DNA of 64,000 nt, taken from Mycolicibacterium sp. TY81. Lineage in GTDB: Bacteria; Actinomycetota; Actinomycetes; Mycobacteriales; Mycobacteriaceae. Below, one piece after another: positions 17,570 through 26,271 of this stretch. The translations under genes were made by a program, and so were the position numbers. Below the pieces are notes generated by a model, which ran no database searches, was not told the origin of the DNA, and saw only the letters and a list, made by a program, of their open reading frames with translations. The first letter of the stretch is position 1. Every line of letters starts with the position of its first letter. The DNA lies in contig NZ_AP023362.1 of the NCBI RefSeq assembly GCF_018326285.1, positions 930,001-994,000 of the forward strand, given 5' to 3'.

Positions 17570-17638
17570 GTGACCCACGACGGAGAACTGCGCATGCCCA
17601 TGCGGCGCTGCTTCGTCGTGCCGTGTTGTTGTTGTTGA
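17570..17638 (+). CDS. Poly-cysteine leader peptide (probable cysteine attenuator)
   Basis: A short reading frame ending MPMRRCFVVPCCCC then TGA, with four consecutive TGT codons. Two starts are possible. GTG at 17570 lies 7 nt after TATGGT (17557-17562), the exact spacing of a leaderless mycobacterial transcript, giving 22 residues. ATG at 17594 has GGAGA 8 nt upstream, giving 14 residues. Poly-Cys upstream ORFs of this kind are reported in mycobacteria as cysteine-responsive attenuators of downstream genes. The next gene starts 93 bases after the stop. The repeated Cys codons at the very end are what a ribosome-stalling sensor of Cys-tRNA needs. Confidence 0.78.
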   Translation: MTHDGELRMPMRRCFVVPCCCC

Positions 17639-17731
17639 TTTTCTGACGCCGACCCTCTGCGTTCTGCCCGCCCATCTTCTGGCGGTGCACGTAAACGCGC
17701 TGTTCACAGCCTCCAGGAAAGCAACACCGCA

Positions 17732-18973
17732 ATGCCCTCCTCCTCTCTGCTCGCCCCCACCCGCACTGCCGTCACGGTCCGCCGGACCGTGCGCCGGGAC
17801 GCCGAGATCACCCGGATGACCCGCTACCGCGGCGGCACCTATTCGCCGACCGTCGATACCGTGGTGTTCACCGACGGAACGACGGCGCGCACCGACCTGA
17901 TCCGGCTGAACCCGAACATCGACGCGTACTCGCTGGACTTCCTCGGCGTGGCCCCCACCCGGCCGTCCCAGTACCGGCCGGCGAACTGGTCGGCGGTCCC
18001 CAACGTGGCAGCGCGTGCCTTCGAGGCCGAGGTCGACTGGATCATCCGCAACTCGTACCCCACCCTGGGTACGGTCGAGCTGAGCCGCCGGGTACGCGGG
18101 GCGGGCCACCTGAGCGGTGACGCCCACCTGGCCGAGCACGAGGCCATCGCCGCGACGCAGGCCGCGATCTGGCATTTCACCAACGGCCTGCGCCTGGACA
18201 ACCGTCCCCTCAACGTGCCGGTCGCGATCACCACGGAACCAGGTGCCATCACCTTCGAATTCGACGGCGAACCCCAATTGGGCAGCTACACAGTCGAATT
18301 GACGAGCGACGCCGCCGTCTCGCTGGTGCTGCAGAAATCGGTCGACGGGACGTCATGGCGCGAAGTGGCCGCATCGGGACTCAACGTCGGGGCGGGCTAC
18401 GGGCGTCACCGCCGGGGCATCGGGGTCGGTGCCACCGCGTCGGACAGCCGCCCGGGCCGTCAACACCGCGGGTACCGCTTCTACCGTCTGCAGATTCTCG
18501 CCGACAACGGGGCGTTCGTCGACATCGAAGACGTGCGCTTCACGCTCCATGGGTCCGGCCACTACCGCAACGCCGAACGCGTTGTCGCGCTGTACAACTA
18601 CCTCGTGGCCGGTGCCGAGGCGGCACGGAGCCTGACGGTGGTGCCGCGGCTCACCGCCGACCGCGCAGTGGTCGCCGATGTGGTGGGACCCTTCCGGTTC
18701 GAGGCCACCGACGCCGCGACGCTCGCCGCCGCCGGCGGCACCCTCGTCGACGCGGCCGGGGGGTCGATCTCCGCCCCGGTCGCCCCCGGCAGCGACGTCT
18801 ACCTGCGGCCAGCACCACAGGTTCGGCGGGTGACCATCACCGCGAGTGTGCCTGCGGCACAGAACGGTTTCGGCGGCCGCGTCATCACCGGGGTGGCGCA
18901 CGACAGCAGCCTGACGCCCGTCGCACTCGCGGTGCCGACCCCGACCGTCATCGACTTCGAACTCACCTTCTAG
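17732..18973 (+). CDS. TQXA (thioester)-domain-like protein lacking cysteine
   Basis: A 413-residue protein whose first 160 residues resemble the TQXA/thioester domain of Gram-positive surface adhesins: the conserved AATQAAIWHFTNG is at residues 141-153. In the family a Cys in an AYC(I/L)D motif bonds to the TQ glutamine; here the motif is AYSLDF with Ser67, and there is no cysteine in the whole protein. No signal peptide or sortase motif is visible, although the N-terminus has basic VRRTVRR. The C-terminal part is beta-rich. ATG 17732 follows AGGAAAG at 10 nt. It lies behind a poly-Cys leader, so expression should rise when cysteine is scarce (inference). Function unknown. Confidence 0.72.
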   Translation: MPSSSLLAPTRTAVTVRRTVRRDAEITRMTRYRGGTYSPTVDTVVFTDGTTARTDLIRLNPNIDAYSLDFLGVAPTRPSQYRPANWSAVPNVAARAFEAEVDWIIRNSYPTLGTVELSRRVRGAGHLSGDAHLAEHEAIAATQAAIWHFTNGLRLDNRPLNVPVAITTEPGAITFEFDGEPQLGSYTVELTSDAAVSLVLQKSVDGTSWREVAASGLNVGAGYGRHRRGIGVGATASDSRPGRQHRGYRFYRLQILADNGAFVDIEDVRFTLHGSGHYRNAERVVALYNYLVAGAEAARSLTVVPRLTADRAVVADVVGPFRFEATDAATLAAAGGTLVDAAGGSISAPVAPGSDVYLRPAPQVRRVTITASVPAAQNGFGGRVITGVAHDSSLTPVALAVPTPTVIDFELTF

Positions 18974-18979
18974 CCGCGG

Positions 18980-19028
18980 GATTTGTGCACGTTTTTCCGC
19001 GGCCACCGCGGAAAAACGTGCACAAATC
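18980..19028. repeat. 23-bp inverted repeat between convergent genes (second copy of the 5459 element)
   Basis: Arms 18980-19002 and 19006-19028 are exact reverse complements around CCA. The sequence matches the element after lepA except for a few central bases (GTTTTTCCGCGG in place of GATTTTCCGCGG). It sits between the stops of the TQXA gene and the convergent trehalase gene, so it can act as a bidirectional terminator. Confidence 0.75.
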
Positions 19029-19033
19029 GCTCA

Positions 19034-21070
19034 CTACATCGGCGCGTTCGCGGGCTGGAACACCCCGCTGCTGTCGGCTTCCTCTTCGGCGCGGATGACG
19101 TGCACGACGGCGTTGATCAACGCCAGGTGCGTGAACGCCTGCGGGAAGTTGCCCAGGTGCCGGCCGGTGCGCGGTTCGATCTCCTCGGCGTACAGGTGCA
19201 GCGGGCTGGCGAACGACAGCAGTTTCTCGCAGAGGTGCCGGGCCCGGCTCACCTCGCCGATCTCGACCAGCGCAGACACCAGCCAGAACGAGCAGATCGT
19301 GAAAGTGCCTTCCTCGCCGGACAATCCGTCGTCGGTCTCCTCGGTGCGGTAGCGCAGTACCAGCCCTTCCTCGGTGAGCTCTTCGGCGATGGCCATCACC
19401 GTCGCGCGCACCCGCGGGTCGTCGGCCGGCAGGAACCGGGTGAGGATCGCCAGCAGCAGTGAGGCATCGAGCGCGTCGTCGCCGTACCGCTGGGTCAGCA
19501 CGCCGCGCTTGTCGACACCGTGGGCCAGGACGTCGGCCTTGATCTCGTCGGCGATCGCACGCCACTGCTGCGCGTACGACTTTTCGCCTTGCAGCTCAGC
19601 GAGTTTCGAGCCGCGATCCAATGCCACCCAGCACATGATCTTGCTGGAGGTGAAGTGCTGCGGCTCGCCGCGCACCTCCCAGATGCCGCGGTCGGGTTCC
19701 TTCCAGTGCTTGATCGCTTCTTCCACTTGATTTTTCAGCACCGGCCACAGCATCTCGGGAATCTGCTCACGGGATTTGGCGTGCAGGTACACCGAATCGA
19801 GCATGGTGCCCCAGATGTCGTGCTGCATCTGGTTGTAGGCGCCGTTGCCGATCCGGACCGGCCGCGAATAGTCGTAGCCGGACAGGTGGTGCAGTTCTTC
19901 CTCGACCAGGCTGCGTTCGCCGCCGACGCCGTACATCACCTGAAGGGGATGGCGCTCACCGTTGTTGGCGCCGGACACGTCGGCGATGAACGAGAAGAAG
20001 TCGTCGGCCTCACGGTCCAGCCCCAGGGTGTACAGACCCCACAGCGCGAACGTGGAGTCCCGGATCCACGAGTACCGGTAATCCCAGTTCCGTTCGCCGT
20101 GAGGGGTTTCCGGCAGCGACGTGGTGCTCGCGGCCAGCAGCGCGCCGGTCGGGGAGTACGTCAGGCCCTTCAGCGTCAGCGCGCTGCGCTGCAGGTACGA
20201 CCGCCACGGATGGTCCGGGAAGTCGCCGACGTTGATCCACTGCCGCCAGGCCTCGCTGGTCTTCCACATCTTGTCGGAGGCCTCGTCGAAGGTCTGCGGC
20301 GACGGGTGCTTGGACCACGACAGCGCGACGAAAACCTTGTCACCCTCGGTCAGCCGCGTCCGGGCCCGCGCTTCGTGGCCCTCCAGACCGATCCGCAGGT
20401 TCGTGGTCAGCCGCAGGGTCGGGTGCGCCTCCGGGTTCTTGCCCGCCCGCGCGATCGCCTCGCCGTAGGCCGCGGCCGAGTACTCCCACGTCGCGCTCTC
20501 TCGGTGGTAGTCGAACGACGGCTCGCAGCTCATGACGAACTCGACGGTGCCGCTGACGCAGCGGACGGTGCGCAGCAGGATGTGCTCGGCGTCCCAGTCC
20601 ATCGGGGTGCGACGGTGTGTGCGGGACCGGGTCTCGATGTCGTGCCACGGCCCCATCACGAGGGCGTCGCGCACGATGGCCCAGCCGGTGTGCGTCTGCC
20701 AGGTGGTCTCCAGGATGAGCGAGCCCGGCAGGTACCGCCGCGCCGACGGCACCGTCACCCCGTAGGGCGCCAGGCGGAAGTGGCCGGCACCGCGGTCCAG
20801 GATCGAGCCGAAGACGCTGGGGGAGTCCGGCCGCGGCACGCACATCCACTCCACGGAGCCCGCGGACGAGATCAGGCAGGTGTTCTCGCAGTCGGAGAGG
20901 AAGGCGTAATCCGCGATGGGTGGAAACGGCGTGCGGACCGCCGTCGAGATCGCACCGCCAGTCAGTGAATCGTCGCCCGCTGCGGCGAGGTGAGGAATCC
21001 CGTGGCCGTTCGCCAGGATGTGGCCTGGGTCGCTGGATTGGCCCGACTTGTCCGTTTGTGGCAGCACCAT
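19034..21070 (-). CDS. GH15 family alpha,alpha-trehalase
   Basis: A 678-residue glycoside hydrolase family 15 protein (glucoamylase-like alpha/alpha barrel). The N-terminal beta domain begins at PPIADYAFLSDCENTCLISSAGSVEWMC. Barrel motifs include GERNWDYRYSWIRDSTFALW with the catalytic acid region, KSREQIPEMLWPV, GIWEVRGEPQHFTSSKIMCWVALDRG, and EEGTFTICSFWLVSALVEIG. Mycobacterial GH15 enzymes of this size are trehalases that split trehalose to two glucoses, so trehalase is preferred over glucoamylase. ATG 21070 is chosen because the conserved domain begins about 40 residues later; longer in-frame readings have no support. Orthologue position: Rv2402. Confidence 0.87.
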   Translation of the reverse strand: MVLPQTDKSGQSSDPGHILANGHGIPHLAAAGDDSLTGGAISTAVRTPFPPIADYAFLSDCENTCLISSAGSVEWMCVPRPDSPSVFGSILDRGAGHFRLAPYGVTVPSARRYLPGSLILETTWQTHTGWAIVRDALVMGPWHDIETRSRTHRRTPMDWDAEHILLRTVRCVSGTVEFVMSCEPSFDYHRESATWEYSAAAYGEAIARAGKNPEAHPTLRLTTNLRIGLEGHEARARTRLTEGDKVFVALSWSKHPSPQTFDEASDKMWKTSEAWRQWINVGDFPDHPWRSYLQRSALTLKGLTYSPTGALLAASTTSLPETPHGERNWDYRYSWIRDSTFALWGLYTLGLDREADDFFSFIADVSGANNGERHPLQVMYGVGGERSLVEEELHHLSGYDYSRPVRIGNGAYNQMQHDIWGTMLDSVYLHAKSREQIPEMLWPVLKNQVEEAIKHWKEPDRGIWEVRGEPQHFTSSKIMCWVALDRGSKLAELQGEKSYAQQWRAIADEIKADVLAHGVDKRGVLTQRYGDDALDASLLLAILTRFLPADDPRVRATVMAIAEELTEEGLVLRYRTEETDDGLSGEEGTFTICSFWLVSALVEIGEVSRARHLCEKLLSFASPLHLYAEEIEPRTGRHLGNFPQAFTHLALINAVVHVIRAEEEADSSGVFQPANAPM

Positions 21071-21181
21071 TCGCACATCATCGACTGCATCTGCGGTTGC
21101 CGTCCACCGAAAGCCCCGACGGGGCCTGCCGGATTCGACCCAGCGCGATTCGAAAGGGCACACACCGTAGGCTGAGAATCG

Positions 21182-21376
21182 ATGAACGGCATTCTGAATT
21201 GGTGGGACGGCGTCGAGCTGTGGCTGTCCGGCCTGTCGTTCGTGGTGCAGACGATCATCGTGATGCCCGTGGTGCTGGCGCTCGCATACGGCCTGGCAGT
21301 GGTGCTCGACGTGGCGCTGGGCTACTCCATCACGCTGCTGCACCGGGCCCGCCACGTCGAGGAGGACGCGCTGTGA
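21182..21376 (+). CDS. Small membrane protein (Rv2401A-like)
   Basis: A 64-residue protein with one long hydrophobic span (LSFVVQTIIVMPVVLALAYGLAVVLDVALGY, which may cross once or form a hairpin) and a charged tail HRARHVEEDAL. It is divergent from the trehalase gene and overlaps the next small gene by four bases (GTGA). The position and size match the conserved membrane protein Rv2401A of M. tuberculosis. Function unknown. Confidence 0.72.
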   Translation: MNGILNWWDGVELWLSGLSFVVQTIIVMPVVLALAYGLAVVLDVALGYSITLLHRARHVEEDAL

Positions 21377-21459
21377 ACGGACTGCCGCAGTCACGAGTGA
21401 CGCTGATCCTGGTGCTGCTGGTGGTGCTCGTCATCGTCACGTGGCTGCTGACTCGCTGA
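21373..21459 (+). CDS. Very small single-pass membrane protein
   Basis: A 28-residue peptide, MNGLPQSRVTLILVLL followed by a hydrophobic helix ending TWLLTR. The GTG start overlaps the stop of the preceding small membrane gene (GTGA), so it is translationally coupled. The whole length beyond residue 9 is one transmembrane helix. No family recognised; the coupling and clean hydrophobic design are the reasons to believe it is expressed. Confidence 0.5.
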   Translation: MNGLPQSRVTLILVLLVVLVIVTWLLTR

Positions 21460-21497
21460 GCAGTGGCTACGAGCCGGCCTCTGATATTCTTCCGGCC

Positions 21498-21590
21498 ATG
21501 CACGCAGCGTCCGGCACAACCGAGGGCCACATCCTGGCCCTCATTGCCGTGGGTACCCGCGCTGTTGCTGACGTCGCCTGTTGTCGCTGA
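21498..21590 (+). CDS. Leaderless Cys-Cys leader peptide upstream of subI
   Basis: A 30-residue upstream ORF starting MHAASGTTEG and ending VADVACCR then TGA. TATTCT (21485-21490) lies exactly 7 nt before the ATG, so the transcript should begin at the ATG itself. The stop is 119 bases before subI. The two adjacent Cys codons just before the stop fit the cysteine-attenuator design known for mycobacterial sulfur operons, which would raise sulfate-transporter expression when Cys-tRNA is short. A shorter start at the internal GTG (21549) is possible. Confidence 0.7.
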   Translation: MHAASGTTEGHILALIAVGTRAVADVACCR

Positions 21591-21709
21591 CCCCGTTTCC
21601 GTCCGCGGTTTCCGGGATCGGCGTCGGCTTCTGCTATGCCCACGTGCTGATCGATCACCTTGCCGTGTGACGGGTAGTCCATCCGTAAACCAGCAAGGAA
21701 GGCCCATCA

Positions 21710-22750
21710 ATGCACAAGATCATCAAGAACTGGCGGCCCGCCACCGCGGTCGCTGCCGTCGTGGCCAGCACGACAGTGCTCGCCGCATGCGGTGGCGGAG
21801 CGAGTGACGTCGCCGGCGGTGGCGGTGCACAGTCGGGCGCCAACACCACCCTGACCCTGGTGGCCTACGCCGTGCCGGAGCCCGGTTGGAGCAAGATCAT
21901 CCCGGCGTTCGCTGCCACCCCTGAGGGCAAGGGCGTCGCCGTGACCACGTCGTACGGCGCATCGGGCGACCAGTCGCGCAAGGTCGAGTCCGGTGCTCCC
22001 GCCGACATCGTCAACTTCTCGGTGGAGCCCGACGTCACCCGCCTGGTTAAGGCCGGCAAGGTCAGCAAGGACTGGAACGCCGACGCCACGAAGGGCATCC
22101 CATTCGGTTCGGTGGTGTCGCTGGTCGTGCGCAAGGGCAACCCCAAGGGCATCAAGGACTGGGACGACCTGCTCAAGCCGGGCGTCGAGGTCGTCACGCC
22201 CAGCCCGCTGAGCTCGGGTTCGGCCAAGTGGAACCTGCTGGCGCCGTACGCCGTGAAGAGCAACGGCGGCAAGGACGCCCAGGCGGGTATCGACTTCGTG
22301 CGGCAGCTGGTCGTCGAGCACATCAAGACCCGTCCGGGTTCGGGCCGCGAGGCCACCGATCTGTTCCTGCACGGCACCGGTGACGTGCTGATCAGCTACG
22401 AGAACGAAGCCATCAACGTCGAGCGTCAGGGCAAGGACGTCGAGCACATCAACCCGCCGCAGACCTTCAAGATCGAGAACCCGGTGGCGGTCGTGACCTC
22501 GGGCCCGCACCAGGACAAGGCCAACGCGCTGAAGAACTTCCTCTACACCGCGGACGGCCAGAAGCTGTGGGCGCAGGCCGGGTTCCGTCCGGTCGATCCG
22601 GCCGTGACCGCTGAGTTCGCCAAGGACTTCCCGACGCCGGAGAAGCTGTGGACCATCGCTGACCTGGGTGGATGGAAGACCGTCGATCCGGCGTTGTTCG
22701 ACAAGGAAAATGGCAGCATCACCAAGATCTACAAGCAGGCCACTGGATGA
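21710..22750 (+). CDS. subI: Sulfate-binding lipoprotein SubI
   Basis: The extracytoplasmic sulfate/thiosulfate-binding component of the CysTWA transporter, 346 residues. The signal peptide ends in a lipobox, VLAAC, with Cys27 as the lipidated residue. The mature protein has the sulfate-binding pattern TLVAYAVPEPGWSKIIPAF, SYGASGDQSRKVESGAPADIVNFS, and VVTPSPLSSGSAKWNLLAPYA. ATG follows AAGGAAGG at a good distance. Its stop overlaps the cysT start (ATGA). It is first in the subI-cysT-cysW-cysA operon, and a Cys-rich leader precedes it. Confidence 0.95.
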   Translation: MHKIIKNWRPATAVAAVVASTTVLAACGGGASDVAGGGGAQSGANTTLTLVAYAVPEPGWSKIIPAFAATPEGKGVAVTTSYGASGDQSRKVESGAPADIVNFSVEPDVTRLVKAGKVSKDWNADATKGIPFGSVVSLVVRKGNPKGIKDWDDLLKPGVEVVTPSPLSSGSAKWNLLAPYAVKSNGGKDAQAGIDFVRQLVVEHIKTRPGSGREATDLFLHGTGDVLISYENEAINVERQGKDVEHINPPQTFKIENPVAVVTSGPHQDKANALKNFLYTADGQKLWAQAGFRPVDPAVTAEFAKDFPTPEKLWTIADLGGWKTVDPALFDKENGSITKIYKQATG

Positions 22751-23625
22751 CGAGCACTGTTCAGTTCGACGGCGTCCCGGCCCGGCCCGAGTCCAATGGT
22801 GACTCGGCCGGGCCGGGCCCTGGCGTGAGGAACGCATTGGGCACGACGTCGTTGCGCGTGGGAGCGGCGAGCATCTGGCTGTCCGTCATCGTGCTGCTGC
22901 CGCTGGCCGCGATCCTGGTCCAATCCGCTCGCGGCGGCTGGGGATACTTCTGGTCGGCGGTGACGTCCAACTCGGCCATCGCGTCCTTCCGGGTGACGCT
23001 GGAGGTCTCCGCGGCCGTCGCGCTCATCAACCTCGTCTTCGGGCTGTTGGTGGCGTGGGTGCTGACCCGGGACGACTTCGTCGGCAAGCGGCTTGTGGAC
23101 GCCGTCATCGACCTGCCGTTCGCGCTGCCCACGATCGTGGCCAGCCTCGTGATGCTCGCGCTCTACGGTCCGGCCAGCCCGGTGAACCTGCATCTGCAGC
23201 ACACCAAGTGGGGCATCGGCGTCGCGTTGCTGTTCGTCACGCTGCCGTTCGTGGTGCGGTCGGTGCAGCCGGTCCTGCTCGAACTCGACCAGGAGACCGA
23301 AGAGGCGGCCGCGTCGCTCGGCGCCAACAACTTCGTCATCTTCACCAAGGTGGTGCTGCCGGCGTTGCTCCCGTCATTGCTGTCGGGCGCCGGTCTGGCC
23401 TTCTCCCGCGCCATCGGCGAGTTCGGTTCGGTGGTGCTGATCGGCGGCGCGGTGCCCGGCGAGACCGAGGTGTCGTCGCAGTGGATCCGCACCCTGATCG
23501 AGAACGACGACCGTACCGGTGCGGCCGCTATCTCGATTGTGCTGCTGGTGATCTCGTTCGTCGTGCTGTTCGTGTTGCGAGTCATCGGGTCGCGGGCGGC
23601 CAAGCGTCAGGAGTTGGCCGCATGA
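22747..23625 (+). CDS. cysT: Sulfate ABC transporter permease CysT
   Basis: A 292-residue inner membrane permease with about six transmembrane helices and the EAA loop EEAAASLGANNFVIFTKVVLPAL that contacts CysA. The cytosolic N-terminus of about 35 residues is Pro/Gly-rich and variable. The DLPFALPTIVASLVML segment is typical of the CysT/CysW family. The start at 22747 is fixed by the ATGA overlap with subI. It forms the heteromeric channel with CysW. The gap of 31 bp to cysW includes a short in-frame ATG-to-TGA stretch, probably only coupling. Confidence 0.94.
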   Translation: MTSTVQFDGVPARPESNGDSAGPGPGVRNALGTTSLRVGAASIWLSVIVLLPLAAILVQSARGGWGYFWSAVTSNSAIASFRVTLEVSAAVALINLVFGLLVAWVLTRDDFVGKRLVDAVIDLPFALPTIVASLVMLALYGPASPVNLHLQHTKWGIGVALLFVTLPFVVRSVQPVLLELDQETEEAAASLGANNFVIFTKVVLPALLPSLLSGAGLAFSRAIGEFGSVVLIGGAVPGETEVSSQWIRTLIENDDRTGAAAISIVLLVISFVVLFVLRVIGSRAAKRQELAA

Positions 23626-23656
23626 CGGCCGGCGAGGAGCCGAAGGCGGATCGCGC

Positions 23657-24469
23657 ATGACCTTGTCACCGGTGGTTCGCTACCTGGCCCGGTACGTGGC
23701 GCTGGCCTACATCACGGTGCTCGTCATCGTGCCCGTCGGCCTGATCCTGTGGCGGACGTTCCAACCCGGCCTCGGCGAGTTCTTCACCCAGATCACTACG
23801 CCGGCAGCCATTTCCGCGCTGCAGCTCTCGCTGCTCGTCGTCGCCATCGTGGTGCCGCTCAACGTGCTGTTCGGCGTGCCGACCGCACTGGTGTTGGCCC
23901 GCAACCGGTTCCGCGGCAAGAGCGTCCTGCAGGCCGTGATCGACCTGCCGTTCGCGGTGTCGCCCGTCGTGGTCGGTGTGGCCCTGATCCTGCTGTGGGG
24001 CTCGGCCGGACTGCTCGGCTTCGTCGAGCACAGTTGGGGATTCAAGATCATCTTCGGCTTCCCCGGCATCGTGCTCGCCAGCATCTTCGTCACGGTTCCC
24101 TTCGTGATCCGCGAAGTCGAACCGGTGCTGCACGAGCTCGGCACCGACCAGGAAGAGGCGGCCTCCACCCTGGGTGCGCAGTGGTGGCAGACGTTCTGGC
24201 GGATCACGCTGCCGTCCATCCGCTGGGGCCTGACCTACGGCGTCGTGCTGACCGTCGCGCGCACGCTGGGGGAGTACGGCGCCGTCATCATGGTGTCCTC
24301 CAACCTGCCCGGCCAATCCCAGACCCTGACCCTGCTGGTGTCCGACCGGTACAGCCGCGGCGCCGAATACGGCGCCTACGCCATGTCGACAGTGCTGATG
24401 GCCGTCGCGGTGATCGTGCTGATCGTGCAGGTAATCCTCGACGCCCGGCGTGCCCGGGCGGCACAATAG
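23657..24469 (+). CDS. cysW: Sulfate ABC transporter permease CysW
   Basis: A 270-residue permease, partner of CysT, with six predicted helices and the EAA loop EEAASTLGAQWWQTFWRITLPSI. The DLPFAVSPVVVGVALILLWG segment is characteristic. ATG 23657 follows GGAGCCGAAGGCGGATCGCGC. It is 23 bp before cysA and in the same operon. Confidence 0.94.
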   Translation: MTLSPVVRYLARYVALAYITVLVIVPVGLILWRTFQPGLGEFFTQITTPAAISALQLSLLVVAIVVPLNVLFGVPTALVLARNRFRGKSVLQAVIDLPFAVSPVVVGVALILLWGSAGLLGFVEHSWGFKIIFGFPGIVLASIFVTVPFVIREVEPVLHELGTDQEEAASTLGAQWWQTFWRITLPSIRWGLTYGVVLTVARTLGEYGAVIMVSSNLPGQSQTLTLLVSDRYSRGAEYGAYAMSTVLMAVAVIVLIVQVILDARRARAAQ

Positions 24470-24492
24470 CTTTTCGATAGGAAGAACCGATC

Positions 24493-25554
24493 ATGAGTGA
24501 CGAGCAGAAGCAGGGCAGCCCGCCCGCCATCACGGTGCGCGGTGCCAACAAGCACTACGGCGACTTCGCGGCCCTCGACAACGTCGACTTCGACGTACCC
24601 GAGGGCTCGCTGACCGCGCTGCTGGGCCCCAGTGGGTCGGGTAAGTCCACGCTGTTGCGGGCCATCGCCGGCCTCGACACCCCGGACACCGGCACGATCA
24701 CCATCAAGGGCAACGACGTCACCGGGGTGCCGCCGCAGCGGCGCGGCATCGGTTTCGTCTTCCAGCACTATGCAGCGTTCAAACACCTCACCGTCCGCGA
24801 GAACGTCGCGTTCGGGCTGAAGATCCGCAAGAAGCCGAAGGCCGAGGTCAAGGCCAAGGTCGATGATCTGCTGGAAGTGGTGGGGCTCAGCGGTTTCCAG
24901 ACGCGCTACCCCAGCCAGCTCTCCGGCGGTCAGCGTCAGCGCATGGCGCTGGCCCGCGCCCTCGCGGTCGACCCGCAGGTGCTACTCCTCGACGAGCCGT
25001 TCGGCGCCCTCGACGCCAAGGTCCGCGACGACCTGCGCAGCTGGCTGCGCCGCCTGCACGACGAGGTGCACGTGACCACCGTGCTCGTCACGCACGACCA
25101 GGCCGAGGCGCTCGACGTCGCCGACCGGATCGCGGTGCTGAACAAGGGCCGCATCGAACAGGTCGGGTCGCCGACCGAGGTCTACGACAGCCCGGCCAAC
25201 CCGTTCGTGATGTCGTTCCTGGGCGCGGTGTCGACGCTGAACGGGACGCTGGTGCGGCCCCACGACATCCGCGTGGGCCGCAACCCCGACATGGCCATCT
25301 CCCAGGCCGACGGCGACGTGGCGGCTACCGGAGTGCTGCGGGCCAAGGTCGACCGCGTGGTCGTCCTCGGCTTCGAGGTGCGCGTCGAGCTGACAACCGC
25401 GGCCGACCACACGCCGTTCACCGCCCAGATCACGCGCGGTGACGCCGAAGCGCTGCAGCTCATCGAGGGCGACACCGTGTACGTCCGGGCCACCCGCATC
25501 CCGCCGATCGCGGGGCAGACGCAAGAGGTCGAGGCGGTCCTCGCCGGGGCCTGA
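24493..25554 (+). CDS. cysA: Sulfate ABC transporter ATPase CysA
   Basis: A 353-residue cytoplasmic ATPase driving sulfate uptake. Walker A is GPSGSGKST (residues 40-48), the signature [16 protein letters not shown], Walker [13 protein letters not shown] and the switch His is in [10 protein letters not shown]. The C-terminal third is the regulatory TOBE-like domain of the CysA/MalK type ([11 protein letters not shown] through FEVRVELTT). ATG 24493 follows AGGAAGAA. It ends the operon and is followed by a strong hairpin. Confidence 0.95.
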   Translation: MSDEQKQGSPPAITVRGANKHYGDFAALDNVDFDVPEGSLTALLGPSGSGKSTLLRAIAGLDTPDTGTITIKGNDVTGVPPQRRGIGFVFQHYAAFKHLTVRENVAFGLKIRKKPKAEVKAKVDDLLEVVGLSGFQTRYPSQLSGGQRQRMALARALAVDPQVLLLDEPFGALDAKVRDDLRSWLRRLHDEVHVTTVLVTHDQAEALDVADRIAVLNKGRIEQVGSPTEVYDSPANPFVMSFLGAVSTLNGTLVRPHDIRVGRNPDMAISQADGDVAATGVLRAKVDRVVVLGFEVRVELTTAADHTPFTAQITRGDAEALQLIEGDTVYVRATRIPPIAGQTQEVEAVLAGA

Positions 25555-25574
25555 GCCACGAGGGATCACGCACC

Positions 25575-25607
25575 GCGGCCGCGCAACCAGACTGGTTGCG
25601 CGGCCGC
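25575..25607 (+). terminator. Strong hairpin terminator after cysA
   Basis: GCGGCCGCGCAACCA (25575-25589) pairs exactly with TGGTTGCGCGGCCGC (25593-25607) over a 3-base loop, followed by AGTGTTTT. A 15-bp GC-rich stem with a short T-run is a good intrinsic terminator for the sulfate operon and could also serve the convergent cysE. Confidence 0.8.
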
Positions 25608-25640
25608 AGTGTTTTCGTGTTGACCCGGTGGCCGGGTGCG

Positions 25641-26237
25641 TCAGATGTACATCGCGGGGTCGATGTAGGTCGTCGGGTCGACGGCGGGTTCGCGCTGTTT
25701 CTCGGTGCGCGGGCGCACGATCGCCGGAATGCCGGTGGCGATGGAGTCCGCCGGAACATCGTGTGTCACAACGGCATTCGCGCCGATCGCCGAATCGTCG
25801 CCGATGAGGATGGGGCCGAGTACCTTGGCGCCGGCGCCGACGGTCACCCGGTTGCCGATGGTGGGGTGGCGCTTGCCCTTGTTGAGGCTGCGACCGCCCA
25901 GTGTCACGCCGTGGTAGAGCATGACGTCGTCGCCGATCTCGGTGGTCTCACCGATCACCACGCCCATGCCGTGGTCGATGAAGAACCGCCGGCCGATGGT
26001 GGCCCCCGGGTGAATCTCGATGCCGGTGAGGAATCGGGTCACCTGTGCCAATACCCGCGCCGGCCCGCGCCAGGCCGGCCGCGCCCACAGCCGGTGGGCC
26101 AGGCGGTGCGACCAGATGGCATGCAGGCCCGAGTACACCAGGGCGTTCTCGACGTCCCCGCGTCCTGCCGGGTCGTGGCTGCGAGCGTTGTCCAGGTCCT
26201 CGCGGAGGGTCGAAAGAGCCCCGGCGAACAGCGTCAT
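25641..26237 (-). CDS. cysE: Serine O-acetyltransferase (EpsC/CysE)
   Basis: A 198-residue enzyme that acetylates serine with acetyl-CoA, the first step of cysteine synthesis. The N-terminal helices precede the left-handed beta helix of hexapeptide repeats: [61 protein letters not shown]. The C-terminal tail ends in DPAMYI; a terminal Ile is the residue that inserts into CysK in the cysteine synthase complex. ATG 26237 has a weak purine-rich site (GGGAAAAGAAAC). It lies 34 bp downstream of cysK on the same strand, so the two form a unit. Confidence 0.92.
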   Translation of the reverse strand: MTLFAGALSTLREDLDNARSHDPAGRGDVENALVYSGLHAIWSHRLAHRLWARPAWRGPARVLAQVTRFLTGIEIHPGATIGRRFFIDHGMGVVIGETTEIGDDVMLYHGVTLGGRSLNKGKRHPTIGNRVTVGAGAKVLGPILIGDDSAIGANAVVTHDVPADSIATGIPAIVRPRTEKQREPAVDPTTYIDPAMYI

Positions 26238-26271
26238 TTTTGTTTCTTTTCCCGTCGCTTCGCTCGCCCGG

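Noticed and set aside
23622..23660. 12-codon frame between cysT and cysW
   Set aside because: Probably a by-product of close gene spacing; no conserved feature or membrane segment.
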